64,000 nucleotides of DNA from Actinobacteria bacterium UBA6100 (lineage in GTDB: Bacteria; Actinomycetota; Coriobacteriia; Anaerosomatales; Anaerosomataceae): the NCBI GenBank assembly GCA_002423585.1, contig DIWS01000013.1, positions 1 to 64,000 on the forward strand, given 5' to 3'. Shown piece by piece: positions 22,617-31,078 of this stretch (the stretch's first letter is position 1; each line of letters opens with the position of its first letter). A program made the translations under genes and the position numbers. The notes beneath the pieces were generated by a model. It saw only the letters and a list, made by a program, of their open reading frames with translations. It did no database searches and was not told where the DNA came from.

Positions 22617-23966
22617 ATGAGGGAGTTCGCGGTCTTCTGGGGATGTACCATCCCCGCGAGATTCCCCTTCATCGAGAAGTCGACGCGTGTGGTCTTCAGC
22701 GACCTGGGCGCGAGCGTGCACGAACTCGCCGGGCACACCTGCTGCCCCGAGGGCACGCTCGTGAAGGCGAACGACGAGGACGCGTTCTTCACCGCCGCGG
22801 CGCGCAACCTGGCGATCATCGAGAAGGCCGGACTCGGCGTGGTCACGCCGTGCAACGGCTGCTACTCCACGTTCAAGGAGGCTGCGAGCCACCTTGCGAG
22901 CGACTGGCGCGGGCGGGGGCGCATCAACGACCGGCTCGCGGCCGAGGAGTTGCGCTACACCGGTGACCTCGAGATCATGCACTTCGCCGAGTGGCTCGCC
23001 GACACCGTGGGCGCAGGCTCCCTGGGCGCGAAGGTCACCAGGCCGCTTTGGGGCATGAAGGTCGCCGTGCACTATGGGTGCCACCTGCTCCGCCCGCAGC
23101 CCGCTGTCCGATGGGACGACCCGCTGAACCCCACCAAGGTGGAGGAGCTTGTCGCCGCCCTCGGCGCGCAGGTCGTGGACTACACCACCAAGATGCAGTG
23201 CTGCGGCGGCGCGCTCGATCGCGTGGGCGAACGTGAGGGTTCGCTCGTGTTCTGCCGCCGCAAGCTCTACGACGTGCAGAACGAAGGCGCCGACGCACTC
23301 GTCGTGGTCTGCCCGAGCTGCTTCCAGCAGTTCGACCTCAACCAGGCGTCACTGCAGCGCGCGAACGAGGACGTCCACGTGCCGGTCTTCTACCTCTCGG
23401 AGCTCATCGCGCTCGCCATGGGCCACGCGCCCGAGGAGCTCGGCCTGGACATGCACCGCGTACCGGTTGAGAGCTTCCTCGCCAAGTGGGAGGAGCGCAC
23501 CGGCGACAAGCAGCACCTCGCCGAGCACTTCGACGTGGGCCTTCTTGCCAAGTGCGACGCCTGCCGGGCATGCAAGGATGACTGCCCGGTCTGCAAGATC
23601 GATCCCTCGTTCCAGCCGAACGACATCATCGCTGAACTGCTCGCCGGCAACATCGACGCTGTGATCGCGGACGGGCAGTTCTGGAAGTGCCTCGAGTGCT
23701 ACACGTGCCAGGAGATGTGCCACAGCCGCATCGGCATGGCCGACGTCTTCCGGCAGCTCAAGGAGCTGGCGATGGAGGCTGGTCATGGTCCTGAGAGCGT
23801 GGCTGCCGCGTACGCCGAGTTCCTCAAGACCGGCGCACTCGGCAAACCACGTGAGAGCGCGCGCAAGAAGCTGGGCCTCGAACCCCTACCGCAGGGCGGT
23901 GGCGACGCGATCGCCCGCCTGCTCGCTGCAGCCGCATCCGATCCGCTGACCGTGGAAGAGGAGTGA
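22617..23966 (+). CDS. Fused HdrB-HdrC-like iron-sulfur protein
   Basis: 449 residues. The N-terminal two thirds is an HdrB-like CCG domain pair: C42-C43 (GHTCCPEG) with TPCNGC, then HYGCHLL, C195-C196-G (MQCCGGAL) with CPSC. In HdrB these Cys-rich motifs bind noncubane clusters that reduce disulfides. The C-terminal part is HdrC-like with two cubane motifs: C313-C316-C319-C323 and C358-C361-C364-C368. Fusion of the two subunits and placement at the head of the glutamate synthase operon are unusual; it may pass electrons to or from that enzyme. ATG 22617 has GGTGGAG upstream. Confidence 0.85.
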   Translation: MREFAVFWGCTIPARFPFIEKSTRVVFSDLGASVHELAGHTCCPEGTLVKANDEDAFFTAAARNLAIIEKAGLGVVTPCNGCYSTFKEAASHLASDWRGRGRINDRLAAEELRYTGDLEIMHFAEWLADTVGAGSLGAKVTRPLWGMKVAVHYGCHLLRPQPAVRWDDPLNPTKVEELVAALGAQVVDYTTKMQCCGGALDRVGEREGSLVFCRRKLYDVQNEGADALVVVCPSCFQQFDLNQASLQRANEDVHVPVFYLSELIALAMGHAPEELGLDMHRVPVESFLAKWEERTGDKQHLAEHFDVGLLAKCDACRACKDDCPVCKIDPSFQPNDIIAELLAGNIDAVIADGQFWKCLECYTCQEMCHSRIGMADVFRQLKELAMEAGHGPESVAAAYAEFLKTGALGKPRESARKKLGLEPLPQGGGDAIARLLAAAASDPLTVEEE

Positions 23967-23971
23967 TCGAC

Positions 23972-25198
23972 ATGGCATACGACCTCGGCCGATACGACGG
24001 GTTCGCGCCCGAGCACTACCGCGAGGAGTCGCCGTTCAAGATCCACGGCGGCTGCGGGCTGATGGGCATCTGCGACGAGAGCGGCGCGCTTATGAGCGGC
24101 GAGGAGCCGATCAAGGCGATGGCCGTCCAGCGCGATCGGGGCAACGGCCTCGGCGGTGGCTTTGCCGGGTACGGCATCTACCCCGAGTTCCCCGACCACT
24201 ACTGCTTCCACATGATGTACCACGACCTCAAGGCGAAGGACGAGGCCGAGGAGGTCCTCGGCGCACACTTCTTGATCGAAGTCGCCGAGCCGATGCCGAC
24301 GCGCACTGTGAAGGGCATCAAGGACGCTCCACTGCTCTGGCGTTACTTCATGATGCCGCACGAGCACCTCATCGATGAGGCTGAGGTCACCGCCGAAGAC
24401 TTCGTCGTGAACGTGGTCATGCTGATCAACTCGCGTGTCGACGGCGCGTTCGTCGCCTCTTCGGGCAAGAACATGGGCGCGTTCAAGGGCGTGGGTTATC
24501 CCGAGGAGATCGGCCACTACTTCCGTCTGGAGGACTACGCCGGGCACACGTGGGTCGGGCACAACCGGTTCCCGACCAACACGCCGGGCTGGTGGGGCGG
24601 CGCGCATCCATTCACGCTGCTCGACTGGTCGATCGTGCACAACGGCGAGATCTCGAGCTACGGGATCAACGCGCGCTACCTCGAGCAGTTCGGCTACGTG
24701 TGCTCCCTCGGCACCGATACGGAAGTGGCGGCGTACCTCTTCGACCTGCTCCTGCGGCGGCATAAGCTGCCGGTCGAGCTGGCCTGCAAGGTGCTCGCGT
24801 CGCCGCTGTGGGACGAGATCGACCGCATGGGCGCCGACGATGCCGCGCTGATGCGTTCGCTCCGCGCGGTCTACGGTCCGGCGATGCTCAACGGCCCGTT
24901 CGCCATCGTGCTCGGCTTCAACGGTGGGATGGTGGCGCTGAACGACCGCATCAAGCTGCGGCCGCTCGTGGCCGCGCGCAGCGGCAGCAAGCTCATGGTC
25001 GCCTCCGAGGAGAGCGCCATCCGCACCGTGCTTGCGAGTCCGGACGAGCTGTGGACTCCCAAAGCGGGCGAGCCGGTCATCGCGCGGGTCGAGGGCATGG
25101 ACCTGCCGTTCCACAGCCAGCTGCACGTCACACCCGCCGAGATCTCGTGCGCGGTGACCGCGGTGGACGCGTGCCACGAGCTGGAGGTGGCGGTCTAG
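23972..25198 (+). CDS. gltB1: Glutamate synthase, glutamine amidotransferase subunit
   Basis: 408 residues, class II (Ntn) glutaminase domain of the split archaeal-type glutamate synthase; releases ammonia from glutamine. HNRFPTNTPGWWGGAHPF and IVHNGEISSYG are the diagnostic substrate-binding segments, and LGTDTE follows. The predicted nucleophile is C28 in GGCGLMGI, preceded by a 27-residue segment that would have to be removed to free the Cys amino group, as in large bacterial GltB precursors. ATG 23972 has AGAGGAG 8 bases upstream. Confidence 0.88.
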   Translation: MAYDLGRYDGFAPEHYREESPFKIHGGCGLMGICDESGALMSGEEPIKAMAVQRDRGNGLGGGFAGYGIYPEFPDHYCFHMMYHDLKAKDEAEEVLGAHFLIEVAEPMPTRTVKGIKDAPLLWRYFMMPHEHLIDEAEVTAEDFVVNVVMLINSRVDGAFVASSGKNMGAFKGVGYPEEIGHYFRLEDYAGHTWVGHNRFPTNTPGWWGGAHPFTLLDWSIVHNGEISSYGINARYLEQFGYVCSLGTDTEVAAYLFDLLLRRHKLPVELACKVLASPLWDEIDRMGADDAALMRSLRAVYGPAMLNGPFAIVLGFNGGMVALNDRIKLRPLVAARSGSKLMVASEESAIRTVLASPDELWTPKAGEPVIARVEGMDLPFHSQLHVTPAEISCAVTAVDACHELEVAV

Positions 25199-25199
25199 C

Positions 25200-26711
25200 A
25201 TGCAGCAGACCTTCGTCCAGCCCGAGTTCCGGGTCAAGATCGACTACGACAAGTGCCACAAGTGTGGTCGCTGCGTGCAGCAGTGCGGCTGGGGCGTGTA
25301 CGACTTCAACGAACGCCCGATCCCGCACGATGAGAAGTGCCGCGCCTGCCACCGCTGTGTGACGTACTGCCCGGCACACTGCATCACGATCGAGAAGAAC
25401 ACGCTCGCGTTCCGTGACAACGACAACTGGTCCGCTGACGCGCGCAAGGCCGTGTGGAAGCAGTCGGAGACCGGTGGCGTGCTGCTCACCTCGATGGGCA
25501 ACCCGAAGCCCTACGAGCACATCTTCGACAAGCTCGTGCTGGACGCGTGCCAGGTGACCAACCCATCGATCGACCCGCTGCGCGAGCCGATGGAGCTCCG
25601 CACCTATCTCGGCCGCAAGGCGGACAGCGTGAAGGTGGAGCCGGACGGCGCGGGCGGTTTCCGGCTTGCCGAGGATGCGGGCCTCGCGCGCAACATCAAG
25701 CTCGACGTGCCGATCATCTTCGCGCCGATGAGCTACGGCTCGGTCTCGCTCAACGTGCATCGCTCGATGGCGATGGCCGCAACGCGGCTCGGCATCACGA
25801 TGAACACCGGTGAGGGCGGGATGCACGAGGACCTGTTCCCGTACCAGGACCACATCATCGTGCAGGTGGCCTCGGGCAGGTTCGGGCTGAGCCCGGAGAT
25901 CCTGGACCGTGCCGCGGCGCTCGAGATCAAGATCGGCCAGGGCGCCAAGCCGGGCATCGGCGGGCATCTGCCGGGCGAGAAGATCGACCGCGACGTCTCG
26001 GCCACACGCATGGTGCCGCAGGGAAGCGACGCCATCTCCCCGGCGCCGCACCACGACATCTACTCCATCGAAGACCTGCGCCAGCTCATCTACGCCCTCA
26101 AAGAGGCGAGCGGCTACAAGCCCGTGGGCGTGAAGATCGCGGCCGTGCACAACGTGGCCGCTATCGCTTCGGGCATCGTTCGCGCCGGCGCCGACTACAT
26201 CTACCTCGACGGCTTCCGGGGTGGCACGGGCGCGGCGCCTCAGGTGGTTCGCGACCACATCGGCATACCGGTGGAGATTGCCATTGCCGTGGTGGACCAG
26301 CGCCTGCGCGACGAGGGCATCCGCAACCAGGCCTCCATCATCGCGGCCGGCTCGATCCGATCCTCGGCGGATGCCGCCAAGGCCATCGCGCTCGGCGCGG
26401 ATGTAGTGGCCATCGGCACGGCCACGCTGCTCGCCCTCGGCTGCCACCTGTGCCAGAGCTGCCACACCGGCAAGTGCTCGTGGGGCATCACCACGCAGAA
26501 GCCGGAGCTCACGCGACGCATCGATCCCGAGTGGGGCGCCGAGCGGCTCACGAACCTCGTGCACGCGTGGAGCCACGAACTGCAGGAGATCTTAGGCGCG
26601 CTCGGCGTGAACGCGGTGGAGAGCCTGCGCGGGAGCCGCGAGCGGCTGCGCGCGATCGGGCTCGATGAGCAGACGTGCCGGGTGCTCGGCGTCAAGCCGG
26701 CCGGACTGTAG
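25200..26711 (+). CDS. gltB2: Glutamate synthase, ferredoxin-FMN synthase subunit
   Basis: 503 residues. The N-terminal ferredoxin domain has two [4Fe-4S] motifs (C19-C22-C25-C29 and C47-C50-C53-C57). The FMN-binding TIM barrel follows: APMSYGSVS, TGEGGM, KIGQGAKPGIGGHLPGEK, FRGGTGAAP and AAGSIRS. The 3Fe-4S-type motif CHLCQSCHTGKCSWGITTQ is at the end. This is the archaeal-type GltS catalytic subunit that makes glutamate from 2-oxoglutarate and ammonia. No NADPH-oxidising GltD lies nearby, so the electron donor may be ferredoxin or the HdrBC-like protein. Confidence 0.92.
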   Translation: MQQTFVQPEFRVKIDYDKCHKCGRCVQQCGWGVYDFNERPIPHDEKCRACHRCVTYCPAHCITIEKNTLAFRDNDNWSADARKAVWKQSETGGVLLTSMGNPKPYEHIFDKLVLDACQVTNPSIDPLREPMELRTYLGRKADSVKVEPDGAGGFRLAEDAGLARNIKLDVPIIFAPMSYGSVSLNVHRSMAMAATRLGITMNTGEGGMHEDLFPYQDHIIVQVASGRFGLSPEILDRAAALEIKIGQGAKPGIGGHLPGEKIDRDVSATRMVPQGSDAISPAPHHDIYSIEDLRQLIYALKEASGYKPVGVKIAAVHNVAAIASGIVRAGADYIYLDGFRGGTGAAPQVVRDHIGIPVEIAIAVVDQRLRDEGIRNQASIIAAGSIRSSADAAKAIALGADVVAIGTATLLALGCHLCQSCHTGKCSWGITTQKPELTRRIDPEWGAERLTNLVHAWSHELQEILGALGVNAVESLRGSRERLRAIGLDEQTCRVLGVKPAGL

Positions 26712-26724
26712 GGGAGTGCCGACG

Positions 26725-27558
26725 ATGATCAAGGCAGCGACGACCGTTCCGCCCGCGGGCGTGATCGAGGGTTACCGCCACGTGGCGCCCCTCATCGACC
26801 GCGATGGCGCGACGGCGACCGTGGACACCACGGGCGTCTACTTCCAGCAGCTCAATGAGACCGTGCGCGGTCTCATCGGCGAGGGTGTCACCACCGTGCG
26901 CATCGAAGGCGTCAACGGGCAGCGTTACATCGGCGCCGGCCTGCGAACGCCGGGCGTGCGGATCGAGGTGCTCGGGTGCGCCGGTAACGACACCGCGATG
27001 TTCATGGACGGTCCGGAGATCGAGGTCTTCGGCAACGCGCAGGACGGGGTCGGCAACACGATGAGCAGCGGCCGCGTGGTCGTGCACGGCGACGCCGGCG
27101 ACGTGCTCGGTTACGGCATGCGCGGCGGCCGCGTATACATCGAAGGCGACGTGGGCTACCGCGTGGGCATCCACATGAAGGCGTACGAGAAGAACGTGCC
27201 GGTGCTCGTGTGCGGTGGCAAGGCGCGCGACTTCTTCGGCGAGTACATGGCCGGCGGCATGCTCGTGCTCCTCGGCATGAACGCGCGTGACGAGGCGCAG
27301 CCGATCGCCGGCGGGTTCCTCGGCGCGGGTATGCACGGCGGCGTCATCTACGTGCGCGGTGCCGTCGAGCCGTGGCAGTGCGGCGCCGAGGTGGGCATCG
27401 CCGAGGCCACGGACGACGATATGGCCGAGCTGAGGCCGGTCATCGAGGACTACGCGCAGGCGCTCGGCCTGGATGCGGCCGAGATCCTGTCAGCGCCGTT
27501 CACCCGCATCGCGCCGATGAGTCACCGGCCCTACGCCAAGCTCTATGCCTCGATGTAG
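26725..27558 (+). CDS. gltB3: Glutamate synthase, GXGXG (alpha C-terminal) subunit
   Basis: 277 residues of the right-handed beta-helix GXGXG domain, which scaffolds the other two activities. Repeats of the type GNAQDGVGNTMSSGRVVVHGDAGDVLGYGMRGGRVYIEGDVGY run through the middle, and GEYMAGGMLVLLG and GGFLGAGMHGGVIYVRG are conserved. ATG 26725 has GGGGAG upstream. It ends next to a convergent acetyltransferase gene with no gap. Confidence 0.9.
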   Translation: MIKAATTVPPAGVIEGYRHVAPLIDRDGATATVDTTGVYFQQLNETVRGLIGEGVTTVRIEGVNGQRYIGAGLRTPGVRIEVLGCAGNDTAMFMDGPEIEVFGNAQDGVGNTMSSGRVVVHGDAGDVLGYGMRGGRVYIEGDVGYRVGIHMKAYEKNVPVLVCGGKARDFFGEYMAGGMLVLLGMNARDEAQPIAGGFLGAGMHGGVIYVRGAVEPWQCGAEVGIAEATDDDMAELRPVIEDYAQALGLDAAEILSAPFTRIAPMSHRPYAKLYASM

Positions 27559-28113
27559 CTACTCCGAAAGGCCGTATCGCTCGTGGAACTCCGATGCCAG
27601 CATGTCGTAGCAGATGTGGTCGCGGAAGCGACCGCGCATGAACACGCACTCGCGTTCGCGGCCTGTCTCGAGGAAGCCGATCGAGCTGTAAAGATGCACT
27701 GCCCGCTCGTTCTCGGCGTTCGCTTTGATGGCGATCGAGTTCAGGCCGAGGCGGTCGAAACCGAAGCGCAGGAGCGTCAGAAGCGCGTCGCGGCCGTAGC
27801 CGCGGTTCTGGTCGGTGAGCGAGCCGATGAAGATGCCCACCTCGCCGCGACGGTGGAGCATGCTCACGCTGTCCAGCCCGACGATGCCGAGGAGGCGTCC
27901 GTCTTCGGCGGCATGGACCTCGAAGCGGTATGCGGTGCTGTCGTTCCACTGACGCTCGGTGAGTTCGTGGAACGAAGCCTCCTGGGCACGGGAGATCGGA
28001 AGCTGTCCCGAGAGCATCCACTCGTTCACTTCGGGGTCGTTCAGCCAGGCGCGGGCCTGCTCGGCGTTCGTCTCGTCGAAACGTGTGAGGTAGATGGTCG
28101 TGCCGCGGATCAT
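27559..28113 (-). CDS. RimJ/RimL-type GNAT N-acetyltransferase
   Basis: 184 residues of the GNAT fold: IYLTRFDETNAEQARAWLNDPEVNEWM at the N-terminus, and the acetyl-CoA-binding segment TDQNRGYGRDALLTLLRFGFDRLGLNSIAIKANAENERAVHLYSSIGF. It probably acetylates a protein N-terminus or a small amine; the substrate is not predictable. ATG 28113 has GGGGAGG upstream. Divergent from glnA. Confidence 0.85.
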   Translation of the reverse strand: MIRGTTIYLTRFDETNAEQARAWLNDPEVNEWMLSGQLPISRAQEASFHELTERQWNDSTAYRFEVHAAEDGRLLGIVGLDSVSMLHRRGEVGIFIGSLTDQNRGYGRDALLTLLRFGFDRLGLNSIAIKANAENERAVHLYSSIGFLETGRERECVFMRGRFRDHICYDMLASEFHERYGLSE

Positions 28114-28194
28114 GGTCGCCTCCCCGTGACGGTTGAGAGCCACTCTCGCACAAGGGTGCCGGGGTTGGAAGATTCTCGCGCCGTTCGCTGTTCG

Positions 28195-28210
28195 GAAACA
28201 CGCGCGAAAC
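28195..28210 (+). promoter_or_regulatory. Candidate GlnR box upstream of glnA
   Basis: Two GAAAC half-sites (28195-28199 and 28206-28210) separated by six bases, i.e. the AC-N9-AC spacing of actinobacterial GlnR boxes, 56 bases before the glnA start. A GlnR-like gene lies just downstream of glnA. A GCGCGA-AACA-TCGCGC hairpin at 28202-28217 overlaps the second half-site. Half-sites this short can occur by chance. Confidence 0.5.
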
Positions 28211-28265
28211 ATCGCGCTCGTACGCTGCATTAGAACCCTGGCAGACCTCAAGAAGGAGTCAGCTC

Positions 28266-29612
28266 ATGAGTAAGACGATGGACAAGGACTTCGTACTGAA
28301 GAGCGTCGAGGAGCGCGGCACGCGCTTCATCCGCTTCTGGTTCACCGACGTGCTGGGCTTCCTCAAGTCCTTCGCGGTGACCGACAGCGAACTCGAGGGC
28401 GCGTTCGAGGAGGGCATGGGCTTTGACGGCTCCTCCATCGACGGCTTCACCCGCATCGAAGAGTCGGACATGGTCGCGTACCCCGATCCCTCCTCGTTCC
28501 AGATGCTGCCGTGGCGCAGCAACGGCAGTGACGGCGGCGGTACCGGGCGCATGTTCTGCGACGTCATGAACCCCGACGGCACGCCGTTCGAGGGCGACCC
28601 GCGCTACGCACTCAAGCGCATGCTCGCCAAGGCGGCGGACATGGGCTACACGATGTACGTGGGCCCGGAGCTCGAGTTCTTCTACTTCGCGAACAGCAAG
28701 GGAACCGAGACGCTGGACCAGGGCGGCTACTTCGACCTCACGCCGCTCGATGTCGCGAGCGACCTGCGCCGCGAGACCGTGCTTGCGCTCGAGAAGCTCG
28801 GCATCCCGGTCGAGTACTCGCACCATGAAGTGGCACCGTCGCAGCACGAGATCGACCTGCGCTACGCCGATGCGCTCACGATGGCCGACAACGTCATGAC
28901 CTACCGCCTCACGGTGAAGGAAGTGGCGAGCCTCAACGGCGTGTACGCGACCTTCATGCCCAAGCCCATCCAGGGCGAGAACGGTTCGGGCATGCACGTG
29001 CACCAGAGCCTGTTCACCGCCGAGGGCAACGCGATGTACGACGCCAACGACCCCGAGGGCTACCACCTCTCGGCGATAGGCAAGGCCTACATCGCCGGCC
29101 TGCTGAAGTACGCCCCCGAGTTCTGCGCGGTCACGAACCAGTTCGTGAACAGCTACAAGCGACTCGTGCCGGGCTACGAGGCCCCTGTGTACATCTGCTG
29201 GGCTCGCCGCAACCGCTCGGCCATGGTCCGCGTGCCGATGTACAAGCCGGGCAAGGAAGTCGCGACCCGCGTGGAGTTGCGGACGCCGGATCCCTCGGCC
29301 AACCCGTACCTCGCCTTCGCGGTCATGCTGGGCGCCGGCCTGAAGGGTATCGAAGAGGGCCTGACGCTCGCGCCCGAGGCGACGAACAACATCTTCCACA
29401 TGTCCGAGGAGGAGTTGGAGACCGCAGGCATCAAGACGCTGCCGAAGGACCTTGGCGAGGCGATCGACCTGTTCGAGAAGTCCGAGCTCATGAAAGAAGT
29501 CCTCGGCGAGCACATCCACACGTTCTTCGTGGCCAACAAGAAGGCCGAGTGGAGCGAGTATGTCGCAACCGTGACGCCGTGGGAGCACGACAAGTACCTG
29601 TCGATCCTGTAG
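28266..29612 (+). CDS. glnA: Glutamine synthetase type I (alpha-subtype)
   Basis: 448 residues; makes glutamine from glutamate, ammonia and ATP as a dodecamer. Conserved segments: MGFDGSSIDGF, GPELEFFYF, HHEVAPSQHEIDLRY, NGSGMHVHQSL and the ATP-binding NRSAMVRVP. The adenylylation motif NLYDLP of the beta-subtype is absent (the region reads EATNNIFHMSEEEL), and the length fits the feedback-regulated alpha-subtype, so GlnE-type modification is unlikely. ATG 28266 has AAGAAGGAG upstream. A GlnR-like box precedes it. Confidence 0.95.
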   Translation: MSKTMDKDFVLKSVEERGTRFIRFWFTDVLGFLKSFAVTDSELEGAFEEGMGFDGSSIDGFTRIEESDMVAYPDPSSFQMLPWRSNGSDGGGTGRMFCDVMNPDGTPFEGDPRYALKRMLAKAADMGYTMYVGPELEFFYFANSKGTETLDQGGYFDLTPLDVASDLRRETVLALEKLGIPVEYSHHEVAPSQHEIDLRYADALTMADNVMTYRLTVKEVASLNGVYATFMPKPIQGENGSGMHVHQSLFTAEGNAMYDANDPEGYHLSAIGKAYIAGLLKYAPEFCAVTNQFVNSYKRLVPGYEAPVYICWARRNRSAMVRVPMYKPGKEVATRVELRTPDPSANPYLAFAVMLGAGLKGIEEGLTLAPEATNNIFHMSEEELETAGIKTLPKDLGEAIDLFEKSELMKEVLGEHIHTFFVANKKAEWSEYVATVTPWEHDKYLSIL

Positions 29613-29668
29613 CGCCAGGCGTACGATAACCGGGTGCCGGCCCGGTTGCGTGAGATATGACGGCAATG

Positions 29669-29696
29669 GCGCCGGGCGGATTCTTCCGCCCGGCGC
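29669..29696 (+). terminator. 12-bp perfect hairpin between glnA and the GlnR-like gene
   Basis: A perfect 12-bp GC-rich stem (29669-29680 with 29685-29696) with a TTCT loop. It sits 56 bases after glnA and 32 bases before the regulator's start. No T-run follows, so it may be a terminator or a readthrough modulator. Confidence 0.5.
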
Positions 29697-29728
29697 TGCC
29701 CGTTCGCGAGTGGGAGGGAGGCGAGGAC

Positions 29729-30400
29729 ATGCACGCAAAGCACGTGGTGGTGGTGGCCGACGATCTGCACACCCGGGCGTGGGTCGAGTCAGCGATCGGC
29801 GCGCTCGATGTGGCCATCGAGTACTGTCCGGCTGCCGGCCTCGCCTCACGTCTCGCCAGTGGGTCCGGTGATCTCGTGATCGTCGAGCCCGGCGCCTCTC
29901 CGGCCGAGGTGACGACGATCGCCGAGGATGCTGCCGCCGCCGGCTCGGAGGTGCGGTTGCTGCTGGTGCTCGACCATTCGGCGTTCGAGCACCTGCGCAT
30001 GCCGGTGCGATGCCCCTCGGACTTCGTGGCGCGCGCCGCTTCATCCGCCGAACTGGGTGCGCGCGTCCGCGTGCTGTTATGGCCGGGTGAGGAGGTCGCA
30101 TCCGACGACATCATCCGCATCGACGACCTCACTCTGAACCTCGCCACGTACCAGGCGCAGGTGGCTGGCGAGCCGGTCGAGTTCACCTACCTCGAGTACG
30201 CGCTCTTCGCGTTCCTGGTCACCCACCCCAACCGCGTATACAGCCGGGAGATCCTGCTCAGCCGCGTCTGGGGCACCGACTACTTCGGCGGAGCGCGCAC
30301 GGTGGACGTTCACGTGCGAAGGGTGCGCGCGAAGCTCGGCCCGGAGGCGTCGAGGCGGCTCGAGACCGTCCGCAACGTCGGTTATCTCTGGCGGCGGTAG
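29729..30400 (+). CDS. glnR: GlnR-like orphan OmpR-family nitrogen regulator
   Basis: 223 residues. The N-terminal receiver-like domain is degenerate: the position of the phospho-accepting Asp reads Glu (LVIVEPG), as expected for an atypical, phosphorylation-independent receiver. The C-terminal winged helix (VEFTYLEYALFAFLVTHPNRVYSREILLSRVWGTDYFGGARTVDVHVRRVRAKLGPE...TVRNVGY) is very close to actinobacterial GlnR, including FGG-RTVDVHVRR-RAKLGPE. Position after glnA supports a nitrogen role. ATG 29729 has GGGAGG upstream. Confidence 0.78.
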   Translation: MHAKHVVVVADDLHTRAWVESAIGALDVAIEYCPAAGLASRLASGSGDLVIVEPGASPAEVTTIAEDAAAAGSEVRLLLVLDHSAFEHLRMPVRCPSDFVARAASSAELGARVRVLLWPGEEVASDDIIRIDDLTLNLATYQAQVAGEPVEFTYLEYALFAFLVTHPNRVYSREILLSRVWGTDYFGGARTVDVHVRRVRAKLGPEASRRLETVRNVGYLWRR

Positions 30401-30402
30401 GG

Positions 30403-30996
30403 CTAGGTTTCGCTGCGCTTCTCGACCCGGCCGAGGAACCGGTAGTCGGCCTTGCGCAATGGCTCGCACTCACCCTCGATACCGCGTGCCGCCATGAAGG
30501 CGCACATCTGCTCGGGCGTCATGAAGGTGCCCGGCTCACCCAGGAGTATCTCGCCCCACCGGATGAGGCGCATCGCGAGCGGGCGCGGGTCGAGATCGAG
30601 CACGAGCACCAGCCCGCCGCCGCGGACCACGCGGATGAACTCGGCCACCGCGGCATCCTGATCGCGGAAGTGATGGAAGGCGTCGGTCACCACGATCGCG
30701 TCGAACGCGTCGTCCGGCAGCGGGATCGCCTCGGCCGAGCCGTGGAGCGCCGTCACCCGATCGCCCGCAGGCACGTGGGAGAGCATCTGCGCCGTGGGGT
30801 CGAGCACGGTCACGTGGGCGTTCAGCGCATCCGCGAGGAGTGCCGCGAGCTGCCCGGCGCCACCGCCGACGTCCAGGAGGTGCCCATCGGGTTCTACTGC
30901 GGGGCGGAGCCATCCTGCGATGGCCGTCGTGTCGTCTGTGGTGAACCGGTCGCCGAACCTGCGTACGAGCGGCGCCGCCCAGTTGAAGAAGCCCAC
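30403..30996 (-). CDS. Class I SAM-dependent methyltransferase
   Basis: 197 residues. Motif I LLDVGGGAGQLAALLA, motif II Asp in VTVLDPT and the AEAIPLPDDAFDAIVVTDAFHHF region show a Methyltransf_11/UbiE-type fold. Possible substrates include quinones or small metabolites; not determinable. The GTG start at 30996 has GGGGGA just upstream. It is convergent with the GlnR-like gene and divergent from polA, with a TAGAAT at 31012-31017 between them that could serve polA. Confidence 0.82.
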   Translation of the reverse strand: MGFFNWAAPLVRRFGDRFTTDDTTAIAGWLRPAVEPDGHLLDVGGGAGQLAALLADALNAHVTVLDPTAQMLSHVPAGDRVTALHGSAEAIPLPDDAFDAIVVTDAFHHFRDQDAAVAEFIRVVRGGGLVLVLDLDPRPLAMRLIRWGEILLGEPGTFMTPEQMCAFMAARGIEGECEPLRKADYRFLGRVEKRSET

Positions 30997-31078
30997 GTGG
31001 TCCCCCTCGGGTAGAATCGATACACGCGCCGCGCACACTCGCGACGCACATGCCGAGTTAGTACCCGAAAGGCGCCAT

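Noticed and set aside
28202..28217. Hairpin upstream of glnA as another ANTAR target
   Set aside because: The loop is four bases (AACA) or, with a shorter stem, AAACAT without G at position 4, and no second hairpin or terminator follows.
28266..29612. Adenylylation control of glutamine synthetase
   Set aside because: The NLYDLP-type tyrosine motif is absent and the protein has alpha-subtype length; PII/GlnD here more likely act through AmtB or other partners.
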